From JAAZMF01 sp036786445 (GTDB lineage: Bacteria > Bacillota > Limnochordia > DTU087): a DNA stretch of 33,764 nt. The stretch spans positions 1 through 33,764 of the forward strand of contig DAIQRD010000010.1 in the NCBI GenBank assembly GCA_036786445.1, read 5' to 3'. The position numbers and the translations under genes are program-made. Every line of letters starts with the position of its first letter. Within the stretch, counting starts at the first letter, position 1. The notes under the pieces are model-generated. The model saw nothing but the letters and a program-made list of their open reading frames with translations, searched no databases and was not told where the DNA came from. Of the stretch, positions 24,850-31,885 are shown in pieces.

Positions 24850-25083
24850 TTACCAGTACTCACGAGCCAGAACAACCTGCCAGCAGCCGCCTCCGCTTGC
24901 GCTGGACTCCCTGACACCCACAACCCGCCACGGACCCGGCGGTTGAGCTTTGGGAGTACGTAGAGGTCCGGTCGGCACTAGGTTAACCCGTTTTTCGAGC
25001 ATTGGCCAATCAAGGACCACCTCATCCCATTGTAGTCCAAGGATATCATTGATGGACGGCAGGCCACTATCTGTAGCCTTCAC
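24850..25083 (-). CDS. Small PASTA-like hypothetical protein between frr and uppS
   Basis: 77 residues from a GTG at 25083 to a TAA at 24850; AGGA lies about 10 nt upstream of the GTG, a modest site. The same frame is open further upstream, but that part overlaps frr. The product has no cysteine pattern of note beyond one near the end. Its middle, LQWDEVVLDWPMLEKRVNLVPTGP, then TPKAQPPGPWRVVGVRES and the terminal WQVVLAREYW, look like a single PASTA-type unit (helix, then strands with a Pro/Gly turn). I recall similar small proteins after frr in other clostridial genomes but cannot name the family. It lies 31 nt after frr and before a terminator. No function is assigned. Confidence 0.6.
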   Translation of the reverse strand: MKATDSGLPSINDILGLQWDEVVLDWPMLEKRVNLVPTGPLRTPKAQPPGPWRVVGVRESSASGGGCWQVVLAREYW

Positions 25084-25114
25084 GCTGTGTACATCCTGGT
25101 GCTCTGTGATCTCG

Positions 25115-25672
25115 TCATACCTCCATGATTTCCTCTTCTTTGGCTTCCAGGAGCTGGTTAATTTGCTCAATATATTTGTTGGTAAGCTCCTGTACTTCAT
25201 TTTCTGCCCTGTGCCTTGCATCTTCTGAAATGGTGCTGTCTTTTTCCAATAATCGCAGATTCTCATTGGCTTCACGCCGAATGTTACGGATAGCTATGCG
25301 ATTATCCTCGGCTCCTTTGCGGACCAAACGCACCAAGTCCTTGCGGCGTTCCTCGGTCAGGGCAGGAATGGGGATCCGAATCACCGAGCCGTCGGAGTTA
25401 GGAGTTAGACCTAGATCTGATTTGAGGATTGCTCTTTCGATGTCCTTAATGGCATTCTTATCCCATGGCTGAATCAATAGCAATCGGGCTTCCGGTGCCG
25501 ATATATTAGCCATTTGGTTTAGGGGAGTCATGGTGCCGTAGTACTCAGCCTGAATACGATCGAGCAATGCTGGATTAGCTCTTCCGGTTCGGACAGTGGA
25601 AAACTCATATTTCGTGGCCTCGATGATTCCCTGCATCTTGCGTTCGCCTTCTCTAAGTACTTCCTTTGTCAC
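25115..25672 (-). CDS. frr: Ribosome recycling factor
   Basis: Splits post-termination ribosomes together with EF-G. With the GTG at 25672 the protein has 185 residues, the usual length, and begins (M)TKEVLREGERKMQGIIEATKYEF. Conserved segments are STVRTGRANPALLD, RIPIPALTEERRKDLVR and the coiled-coil NRIAIRNIRREANENLR. GGGAGG lies about 8 nt upstream of the GTG. The frame is open to 25756, but that extension lies in pyrH. The start is one base after the pyrH stop codon, suggesting coupled translation. Confidence 0.97.
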   Translation of the reverse strand: MTKEVLREGERKMQGIIEATKYEFSTVRTGRANPALLDRIQAEYYGTMTPLNQMANISAPEARLLLIQPWDKNAIKDIERAILKSDLGLTPNSDGSVIRIPIPALTEERRKDLVRLVRKGAEDNRIAIRNIRREANENLRLLEKDSTISEDARHRAENEVQELTNKYIEQINQLLEAKEEEIMEV

Positions 25673-25673
25673 T

Positions 25674-26396
25674 CTACTTCCCTCCCACGATGGTCCCAAT
25701 CTTCTCGCCACATACTGCTCTACGGATGCTGTTGCTCTCAGCAATGTCAAAGACAATGATGGGTATTTTGTTATCCATGCATAGTGATATGGCTGTAGAA
25801 TCCATTACTTTCAAACCCCGTTGCAAGACCTCAATATATGGAAGACTATCAAAACGCCTAGCCTTGGGGTTGGTCCGGGGGTCATCATCATAAACCCCGT
25901 CTACACCCCGCTTGGCCATGAGTATGACCTCTGCTTCGATCTCTGCAGCCCGGAGTGCCGCCGTAGTATCTGTGGAAAAATACGGGTTGCCTGTGCCCGA
26001 GGCGAAGATGGTAACCCTACCCTTTTCCAAATGGCGCATGGCCCGTCGCCTGATATATGGTTCGGCGATTTCGCGCATCTCAATAGCGGTCATGACCCTG
26101 GTATCGATTCCGATCCGTTCCAGAGAATCCTGAAAGGCTAAGGAATTGATAATCGTTGCCAGCATACCCATGTAGTCGGCAGTAGCCCTATCCATCCCCT
26201 GGGCACTGGCAACTGCCCCTCGCCATATGTTGCCGCCTCCCACAACCACTGCTAGCTCTATCCCTAGCTGGACCACCTCAGCAATGGAGCGGCTGATAGA
26301 TTCCACAACACTCAAATCCACCCCGAAGCCTTTCTCTCCAGCGAGGGCTTCTCCGCTCAGTTTCAAGACAACCCGTTTGTATCTAGGTTTGACCAT
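25674..26396 (-). CDS. pyrH: Uridylate kinase
   Basis: Phosphorylates UMP to UDP; a hexameric amino-acid-kinase-fold enzyme typically activated by GTP and inhibited by UTP. It has 240 residues from the ATG at 26396, the same length as in Bacillus, beginning MVKPRYKRVVLKLSGEALAG. GGGNIWRG, TRVMTAIEM and GTGNPYFSTDTTAALRA are conserved. AAGGGAG lies 7 nt before this ATG. A GTG at 26429 also has a good site (GGGGAGG) and would add 11 residues; the family N-terminus favours the ATG. It follows tsf and a terminator-like hairpin. Confidence 0.97.
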   Translation of the reverse strand: MVKPRYKRVVLKLSGEALAGEKGFGVDLSVVESISRSIAEVVQLGIELAVVVGGGNIWRGAVASAQGMDRATADYMGMLATIINSLAFQDSLERIGIDTRVMTAIEMREIAEPYIRRRAMRHLEKGRVTIFASGTGNPYFSTDTTAALRAAEIEAEVILMAKRGVDGVYDDDPRTNPKARRFDSLPYIEVLQRGLKVMDSTAISLCMDNKIPIIVFDIAESNSIRRAVCGEKIGTIVGGK

Positions 26397-26457
26397 CCCA
26401 ATCTCCCTTATAGATTCGCCCCTTGCCACAATGTTCCTCCCCGTCTCGGAAAGACCC

Positions 26458-26489
26458 GGTTAAAGAAAGAGAACACCACAGTGTTCTCT
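26458..26489 (-). terminator. Terminator-like hairpin between tsf and pyrH
   Basis: AGAGAACAC with GTGTTCTCT forms a perfect 9 bp stem with a 4 nt loop (26468-26489), followed by TTCTTT. It starts 7 nt after the tsf stop codon. No good promoter follows before pyrH, so it probably reduces rather than stops transcription into pyrH-frr. Confidence 0.65.
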
Positions 26490-26496
26490 CATTTTC

Positions 26497-27150
26497 TTAT
26501 CTATTCAGCTCAGCCGCCACTTCTGCAGCGAGGTCGTCTTCACGCTTGGCGAGCCCTTCACCCCGCTCGAAGCGGACGAAGCGCCGAATAGCCATGTTCT
26601 CACCTAGTTGTGCGATGAGCTCCTGTAGAACCTGCTGTACTGTCTTGTCAGTATCTTTGATGAAAGCCTGTTCCAGTAAGCAGTTCTCTTGGAAGAATTT
26701 CTCTGTGCGACCGGTGACGATCCTATCTAGAACCTGCTCCGGCTTCCCTTCATTTCTAGCTGCTGCCCGATAAATGTCCTTTTCTCCTTCGACTATCTGT
26801 GCGGGGACATCATCCCGAGACACGTATTCTGGTCTAGAGGCGGCTACCTGCATAGCCATGTCTTTTACAAAACTCTTGAACGCCTCTGTCTTAGCCACAA
26901 AATCAGTCTCACAATTGACTTCGATGAGAACTCCGACTCGGCCTCCCAGGTGTATGTAGGAGTCCACCAGGCCTTCTGCTGCAATGCGCCCGGATTTTTT
27001 CGCAGCAGCAGCCAAACCTTTTTCTCTAAGATAGGCAATGGCCTTGTCCATATCGCCTTTGGTCTCGGTTAAGGCCTTCTTGCAGTCTAGAATCCCGGCA
27101 CCGGTCCGCTCTCGTATCTCTTTGACCATAGCGGCTGTAACCTCTGCCAT
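26497..27150 (-). CDS. tsf: Elongation factor Ts
   Basis: The guanine-nucleotide exchange factor for EF-Tu. It has 217 residues, the short form of the family (E. coli has 283), with an N-terminal UBA-like domain (VKEIRERTGAGILDCKKALTE) and the EF-Tu-contacting NCETDFVAK. The C-terminal part contains the conserved LLEQAFIKD. The start is ATG at 27150 with AAGGAGGG upstream. It follows rpsB, the near-universal bacterial pair. Confidence 0.98.
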   Translation of the reverse strand: MAEVTAAMVKEIRERTGAGILDCKKALTETKGDMDKAIAYLREKGLAAAAKKSGRIAAEGLVDSYIHLGGRVGVLIEVNCETDFVAKTEAFKSFVKDMAMQVAASRPEYVSRDDVPAQIVEGEKDIYRAAARNEGKPEQVLDRIVTGRTEKFFQENCLLEQAFIKDTDKTVQQVLQELIAQLGENMAIRRFVRFERGEGLAKREDDLAAEVAAELNR

Positions 27151-27178
27151 AGATAACCCTCCTTACATATTCGAACAC

Positions 27179-27220
27179 AAAGGGGAGGCAAAGGGCAGAT
27201 ACCCCTAACTCCTCCCCTTT
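27179..27220 (-). promoter_or_regulatory. Hairpin between rpsB and tsf
   Basis: AAAGGGGAGG (27179-27188) and CCTCCCCTTT (27211-27220) form a perfect 10 bp stem enclosing 22 nt that can form a short inner stem (AGGG with CCCT). No U-tract follows, so it is likely an mRNA stability or processing element rather than a full terminator. It begins 7 nt after the rpsB stop codon. Confidence 0.55.
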
Positions 27221-27227
27221 CCCTTAA

Positions 27228-27983
27228 TTATTCTGCATCTTCACCAGATTCCGCAATATCGTCGGCTACTTCGTCGGCTAGAGCAGCTTCCATGCCCTGC
27301 TGCCCTTCCTGTCCCTCAATGACCGCGTCAGCCATGAGCCCAGTCAAAAGACGTATGGCCCGGATAGCGTCATCATTGCCGGGGATCACATAATCGATTT
27401 CATCTGGATCACAGTTGGTGTCGACGATGGCAACGATGGGAATACGCAACTTCCTTGCCTCAGCCACGGCAATGCGTTCCTTGCGAGGATCTACTATAAA
27501 TACTGCACCGGGAAGCCGATTCATATTCCTAATACCACCTAGGAAACGCTCTAGCTTCTCATGTTCCTTGCGCAGACCTAGAACTTCCTTCTTGGGTAGA
27601 AGCTCAAAGGCTCCATCCTCTTCCATCTTCTCCAACTGCTTGAGACGCTGTACCCGGCTCCGGATAGTGCTGAAGTTAGTTAGCATACCACCTAGCCAAC
27701 GCTCATTGACATGATACATGCCACAGCGGCCGGCCTCTTCTCTGATGGCTTCATATGCCTGTTTCTTGGTACCAATAAACAAAACGGAGTCTCCGTTGAC
27801 CACAACGTCCTTGATGAATTCGTAAGCAGTATCAATCATGCGCACGGTCTTCTGTAAATCAATGATGTAAATACCGTTACGCTCTGTAAAGATATACTCC
27901 TTCATCTTCGGGTTCCAGCGGCGAGTCTGATGACCGAAATGTACACCAGCCTCTAGTAGCTGCTTCATTGATACTACCGCCAT
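27228..27983 (-). CDS. rpsB: 30S ribosomal protein S2
   Basis: 251 residues. The family N-terminus MKQLLEAGVHFGHQTRRWNPKM, then YIFTERNGIYIIDLQKT, WLGGMLTNF, PGAVFIVDPRKERIAVAEARKL and VDTNCDPDEIDYVIPGNDDAIRAI are all present. The last 35 residues are acidic, as often in Bacillota. The start is ATG at 27983 with GAGGAGGTGG upstream. A promoter lies about 110 nt upstream, so rpsB probably leads its own unit. Confidence 0.98.
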   Translation of the reverse strand: MAVVSMKQLLEAGVHFGHQTRRWNPKMKEYIFTERNGIYIIDLQKTVRMIDTAYEFIKDVVVNGDSVLFIGTKKQAYEAIREEAGRCGMYHVNERWLGGMLTNFSTIRSRVQRLKQLEKMEEDGAFELLPKKEVLGLRKEHEKLERFLGGIRNMNRLPGAVFIVDPRKERIAVAEARKLRIPIVAIVDTNCDPDEIDYVIPGNDDAIRAIRLLTGLMADAVIEGQEGQQGMEAALADEVADDIAESGEDAE

Positions 27984-28093
27984 TTACCCACCTCCTCTCT
28001 GGTTTTTTGCCTCCGCACCCGTCTTCCCGCCTTCTCACCACTAATGGCACCCGAAAAGGCAGTCAGGATGCGTGTGTAATTGCACCACACATA

Positions 28094-28123
28094 ACTATAG
28101 CATATCCTACCGGAGTAGTGCAA
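28094..28123 (-). promoter_or_regulatory. Predicted promoter for rpsB
   Basis: The -10 TATAGT (28094-28099) is preceded by TGC, an extended -10. A weak -35, TTGCAC (28118-28123), lies 18 nt upstream. A start near 28087 gives a leader of about 100 nt that begins with a small stem (TGTG with CACA). It lies just after the SwrB-like gene; no terminator separates the two, so read-through from the flagellar operon is possible. Confidence 0.55.
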
Positions 28124-28141
28124 CAAAAGTTTCCCAACCAT

Positions 28142-28564
28142 TTAGTGCCGAAATTGCTCTAAATCCAAAATCAGCTTCACTTCACCCCGGGGCATATCCA
28201 ACTCGTTGGCGATTGCCTCCACGGTGTATCCCTGGCAGGCCAAATCTACAACTCTGCCGAGCCTGGTCGGCCCCTTTGCCTTGGGTGTGCTAGGCTGCGG
28301 GGCGTGATCAGATAGCGTCATACATCCATCCGGCTCGGGCGGATCAGCGGTTTTAGCGAAGCGGTGATCGATTTCTGCTATGAGAACTCTACCGGATTCA
28401 TCTAGCTCCTCCATCAACTCCTGCAGAGTTGTCTCCGTCTCCACCATGGCTGAGCGTAGCCCATAGAGCCTTGCCCATCGCTGTTTCAATCCCGACACCT
28501 CCCGGGCACACCAAAGAGCAAGACCACAAGCAACAGTGGAGATGACTAACGCTACGAAAGCCAT
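28142..28564 (-). CDS. SwrB-like membrane protein (DUF6115-type)
   Basis: 140 residues. An N-terminal hydrophobic segment (about 1-21, MAFVALVISTVACGLALW) is followed by a helical, probably coiled-coil stretch (about 22-65, LKQRWARLYGLRSAMVETE), a Pro-rich linker, and a C-terminal helix-turn-helix-like domain (LGRVVDLACQGYTVEAIANELDMPRGEVKLILDL). The layout and the position between sigD and rpsB match B. subtilis SwrB (YlxL), which promotes flagellar type III export. Homology is inferred, with low overall similarity. The ATG at 28564 is preferred (AGAGGTG 6 nt upstream) over a GTG three codons earlier that overlaps this ribosome site. Confidence 0.75.
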   Translation of the reverse strand: MAFVALVISTVACGLALWCAREVSGLKQRWARLYGLRSAMVETETTLQELMEELDESGRVLIAEIDHRFAKTADPPEPDGCMTLSDHAPQPSTPKAKGPTRLGRVVDLACQGYTVEAIANELDMPRGEVKLILDLEQFRH

Positions 28565-28575
28565 ATTCTGCACCT

Positions 28576-28902
28576 CTAGATCCGAATATCTACACTCTGT
28601 CCCAACTCGTTTTGAAGAGGCCCTTCTCGGTCTTGGCTTTGCTTTTTCTGCCTATCTGAGCCCTCTTTTGAGCCTTTTTGAGTAAGCGACTGGCGTCGCC
28701 CTCCTTCTCGCTCCTTGATTCTTGCTTGGCTTAGCTGCTGGGCCCCACTTATTTGTCGACGTTCTGTTTCCATTGCTACTGCGGTCTGTGCCGCTATCTG
28801 GGCTTGGGACACATCTGCCTGTCTTTGATTCCGCTGTGCAATTTGGGAGGTCGCATCAGCACGGGGCAAGAGCACCTGCAGATCTGGAAATCTAATGGGC
28901 AA
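28576..28902 (-). CDS. Small charged hypothetical protein of the flagellar operon
   Basis: 108 residues, rich in Gln, Arg, Lys and Glu, and probably mostly helical or disordered. It begins (M)PIRFPDLQVLLPRADATSQI and ends QSVDIRI. Clostridial flagellar operons often carry an unnamed protein of this form, with a start like IRPxDxQVxxPR and an end like xIDIKx, between the sigma factor and the SwrB-like gene; the resemblance is from memory. The start is a TTG at 28902 with GGGTGA 6 nt upstream. It lies 43 nt after the sigma factor and 11 nt before the SwrB-like gene. No signal peptide or cysteine is seen. A flagellar role is inferred from context only. Confidence 0.75.
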   Translation of the reverse strand: MPIRFPDLQVLLPRADATSQIAQRNQRQADVSQAQIAAQTAVAMETERRQISGAQQLSQARIKEREGGRRQSLTQKGSKEGSDRQKKQSQDREGPLQNELGQSVDIRI

Positions 28903-28945
28903 GGCTCGTCACCCTTTCTGCGCCAAAATACCTAACCTAACCGGC

Positions 28946-29728
28946 CTAACCGGCCAGTCCTATCTCTAGACGGTCTAGCTTACCCCGCAGACGGCTCAGA
29001 GCCTTAGTATGCAGCTGGGAGATGCGGGATTCCGTAACACCTATAACACTGCCGATTTCCTTTAGTGTCAACCCCTCATAGTAATACAATGTGATAATCA
29101 AGCGTTCCCTTTCGGGTAAGAGCTCTATGGCCTCGGCTAAGGCAGTTAGCACCGCTCCCTTTTCCGCAATCGCTGCTGGACCGTCCTGGCCGTCTGTCAG
29201 CATGTCGATGAGCCTCAGTTTCTCCTCACCGGCTTCCCCCTGCGACCAGGGTTCGTCTAGCGAGAGCAGATTGGCGACGGCCACATCCTTTAGTAGGGCT
29301 TCATATTCCCTGGAGCCCATATCAAGAGCTGTCTGGATCTCTTCATCAGTGGCCGCCCTACCCAATTGGCCTTCCAGCTGGACCATGGTCTCAGCCAGCT
29401 GCCGGGCCCGGTGCCGCACTGACCGAGGTACCCAATCTACAGAGCGTAATCCGTCCAAAACGGCTCCCCTGATACGGACTAAGGCATATGATTCGAATTT
29501 CACGCCTCGAGCATGGTCATATTTGCGGATGGCATCCAATAGACCGAAGACACCATAACTGATCAGATCATCATAATCGACGGTCGCTGGGAGACCGATG
29601 GCGACTCGGCCAGCCACATATTTAACTAGGTGCAGATAAGCGAAAATCAGCTGTTCCCGCGCTTCTGGATCATTGGTTTCTTTGTACCGATCCCACCATA
29701 TCGTTAGCTGTTCTTCTCCCACTGGCAT
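28946..29728 (-). CDS. sigD: FliA/SigD/WhiG-type sigma factor
   Basis: 260 residues, a sigma-70 factor with regions 2, 3 and 4. Region 2 has LIFAYLHLVKYVAGRVA, DYDDLISYGVFGLLDAIRKYD and the melting segment FESYALVRIRGAVLDGLR. Region 3 has VPRSVRHRARQL, and region 4 a helix-turn-helix (LTLKEIGSVIGVTESRISQLHTKALSRL). The lack of region 1 and the WVPRSVRHRAR motif are typical of the flagellar sigma-28 group. The ATG at 29728 is preferred, with GGGAGGG about 10 nt upstream; the frame extends to 29773. It lies 54 nt after flhG, with no che genes between. Confidence 0.94.
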   Translation of the reverse strand: MPVGEEQLTIWWDRYKETNDPEAREQLIFAYLHLVKYVAGRVAIGLPATVDYDDLISYGVFGLLDAIRKYDHARGVKFESYALVRIRGAVLDGLRSVDWVPRSVRHRARQLAETMVQLEGQLGRAATDEEIQTALDMGSREYEALLKDVAVANLLSLDEPWSQGEAGEEKLRLIDMLTDGQDGPAAIAEKGAVLTALAEAIELLPERERLIITLYYYEGLTLKEIGSVIGVTESRISQLHTKALSRLRGKLDRLEIGLAG

Positions 29729-29782
29729 TGGCCAACCACCCTCCCGGCAGCCATTTCTCGCTATGGCGAACACACAAATCCT

Positions 29783-30676
29783 TCACTTCGTCATTTTGCT
29801 GGAGTTCAGCATTCTACGGAAAAACCCACCTATACCCCTGATGCCCGTGGAAACATGGGAAGCAGGCTCCCGAGCTGTTAGGCCGTCGGCCAACTGCCCG
29901 ATGGCGATGGCAGCGTGAGACCGGGGGTAAACTATGTAGAATGGTTGGAACCCCTGCACAGCCCGCTGCACCATCACATCTCTGGGAATAGACCCTGCCC
30001 AATCTAGTTCTCGAGAAAGAAATCGTCTGGATACCCCATTCAACTTATCAAAGACCTCCCGGCCCTGGTACTCGGTTTCACACATGTTCACCACCACCCG
30101 CAACTGAGCACGGGGGTTACGTCGATCTAGAACCTTGATCAGACCATAAGCATCAGCCAAGGAAGTAGGGTCCGGTGTAGCCACGACTAGGACCTCATCA
30201 CTGGCCAGGGCAAAACTCAGAACTGAATGGGAAATGCCTGCACCGGTGCCAATGATGAGAATATCAAGCGCCTCATCCAATTCGTGCAGATTGTCTATGA
30301 AGTTAGCTAAGTCGTTTTGGCCAAGATTGGCCAGCTCTGCCACGCCTGAGCCGCCAGCGATTAGCTGCAAACCCCATGGGCCTGTGGTCATGACCTCTGT
30401 TACAGTGCGTTCCCCATTGATCACATGGGATAGATTGTAGCGAGAGTTAATACCCAATAAGATATCAGCATTGGCAAGGCCCATGTCGGCATCCAAGATG
30501 GCAACCTGTAGCCCTCGTTCGGCCAAGGCGAGCCCTAAATTCACGGCAATATTGGTTTTTCCAACACCACCCTTGCCGCTGGCCACTACTATGACGCGGC
30601 TGTGCTGGAATCGTTGCCTAGCAGGCACCCCCCTGGCGGCTATAGACCTGAGAGTTGCTGCCTGATCCTTTAGCAT
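29783..30676 (-). CDS. flhG: MinD-like ATPase FlhG (YlxH) with altered switch II
   Basis: 297 residues. FlhG sets flagellar number and position with FlhF. The N-terminus holds DQAATLR (4-10), the DQAxxLR motif that stimulates the FlhF GTPase. The deviant Walker A is KGGVGKT (K35, K40), then LDADMGLANADILLG. The end, GIGGFFRRMLNSS, resembles the membrane-targeting amphipathic helix. In place of the usual IIDTGAGIS, the switch II segment reads IIGTGAGIS: the aspartate is glycine at 143 (codon GGC at 30248-30250). The start is ATG at 30676, directly after the flhF TAG, with GGGGGAT upstream. Confidence 0.95.
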   Translation of the reverse strand: MLKDQAATLRSIAARGVPARQRFQHSRVIVVASGKGGVGKTNIAVNLGLALAERGLQVAILDADMGLANADILLGINSRYNLSHVINGERTVTEVMTTGPWGLQLIAGGSGVAELANLGQNDLANFIDNLHELDEALDILIIGTGAGISHSVLSFALASDEVLVVATPDPTSLADAYGLIKVLDRRNPRAQLRVVVNMCETEYQGREVFDKLNGVSRRFLSRELDWAGSIPRDVMVQRAVQGFQPFYIVYPRSHAAIAIGQLADGLTAREPASHVSTGIRGIGGFFRRMLNSSKMTK

Positions 30677-31885
30677 CTAAGCATCCCCCAGTATTAGGTC
30701 TGCAATCTGGCTAGACTCCGCCGCCTGGATACACTCAGGCACTGCTTGGCCATCGGCCAGAAAAGAGTATGGTCTGCGGGCTAAGGCATAGGCTGTAAGC
30801 AACATGCCATAGCTAGTTGTCTCATCAAGTTTGGTTGCGATGAGACGCTCGAAACCTACTTCATCAAATCTGCGGATGATATCCACCAAATCCCGATATC
30901 GAGTCGTGGCACTAAAGACTAGGTGCCGTTCAATATCCGTCACTGGCTCTAGAGCCATCTCCACATTTTGTAGACGTTCAGTATCCCGTTGGCTCATCCC
31001 CGCCGTATCTATGAGGATCAATTCCTTCCTAGACCAGCTTTCTATACCTTCCTTAACCTCATGGGCAGTCTCAGCAACCTTGAGGGGTATCCCTATGATC
31101 TGGGCATAGGTACGAAGCTGCTCCACCGCAGCTATGCGATGGGTATCTAGTGTCATCAAGCCCACATCGGCACCGGCAATCATGCTATAGTTGGCAGCTA
31201 TCTTAGCCAGAGTAGTTGTCTTACCGACGCCGGTGGGCCCCACTAGTGCTACTACCTTGGGCAAATCACCATCAAATTCCCAGGGAGGTACACAGCGCAA
31301 GATAGCCGCCATTCGCTCCGCTACCAGCCTAGTCAGCACCTTGGGTGCCGTGAGTGGGTCTTCCAAATCATTCCACACTGATTGCACGATGGCCGTAGCT
31401 AATCTCTCATCGGTGTCACTATCGATAAGTCGCTGCTGGATGTCTACCAGTGCCGAGGGCAAGAGGGCTTCTTCAGTAGTCGCCCCTATCTCGGAGGTAG
31501 CCGCGGGCACGGAACTACGCAGCCCACCTTGGGATATCTCCTGGTATAGCTGCCAGATCAACTTGGCAGGCCTCGTTTCTATTTCCAGATCCCTGGACTG
31601 GCCATGGTCTGACGGTTCCTGTACAGGCTTTGCCATCATCGGCCTGTTCGAATCATGCCCTTTAGAAACCTCCATGGCGACTTCCCGCTGTTTGCCCTTG
31701 GGAGCCTTCCTTTGCTCAACCTCTAGGGCAGCGACGACCTCTACACGTTTTTTACCGAATAGTCGCCAGAACCCTCTTCTTCTCCCGACACGGGTATCAA
31801 GAATAACCGCTTCTTGACCAAATTCATCCCGCATTTGGGCGACGGCCTCCTGCATTGTGTCTCCAACAAATCGCTTAACTTTCAT
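30677..31885 (-). CDS. flhF: Flagellar biosynthesis SRP-type GTPase FlhF
   Basis: 402 residues. A basic N-terminal domain (1-60, MKVKRFVGDTMQEAVAQMRDEFG) and a variable linker precede the NG domain. The P-loop is GPTGVGKTTT at 216-225, DTHRIAAVEQLRTYAQI starts at 247, DTAG is at 293-296 and TKLDET at 351-356. The C-terminal FLADGQAVPECIQAA is the family form of the FTGxGE-like end. FlhF recruits early flagellar parts to the membrane site. The ATG at 31885 overlaps the end of flhA by 11 nt, with GGTGA 9 nt upstream. Confidence 0.96.
   Translation of the reverse strand: MKVKRFVGDTMQEAVAQMRDEFGQEAVILDTRVGRRRGFWRLFGKKRVEVVAALEVEQRKAPKGKQREVAMEVSKGHDSNRPMMAKPVQEPSDHGQSRDLEIETRPAKLIWQLYQEISQGGLRSSVPAATSEIGATTEEALLPSALVDIQQRLIDSDTDERLATAIVQSVWNDLEDPLTAPKVLTRLVAERMAAILRCVPPWEFDGDLPKVVALVGPTGVGKTTTLAKIAANYSMIAGADVGLMTLDTHRIAAVEQLRTYAQIIGIPLKVAETAHEVKEGIESWSRKELILIDTAGMSQRDTERLQNVEMALEPVTDIERHLVFSATTRYRDLVDIIRRFDEVGFERLIATKLDETTSYGMLLTAYALARRPYSFLADGQAVPECIQAAESSQIADLILGDA

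Noticed and set aside
25084..25275. Upstream part of the small ORF after frr
   Set aside because: This section is the frr coding region read in another frame; only the part after 25083 is credible as a gene.
25673..25756. In-frame N-terminal extension of frr
   Set aside because: It overlaps the end of pyrH in another frame; the GTG at 25672 gives the standard 185-residue protein.
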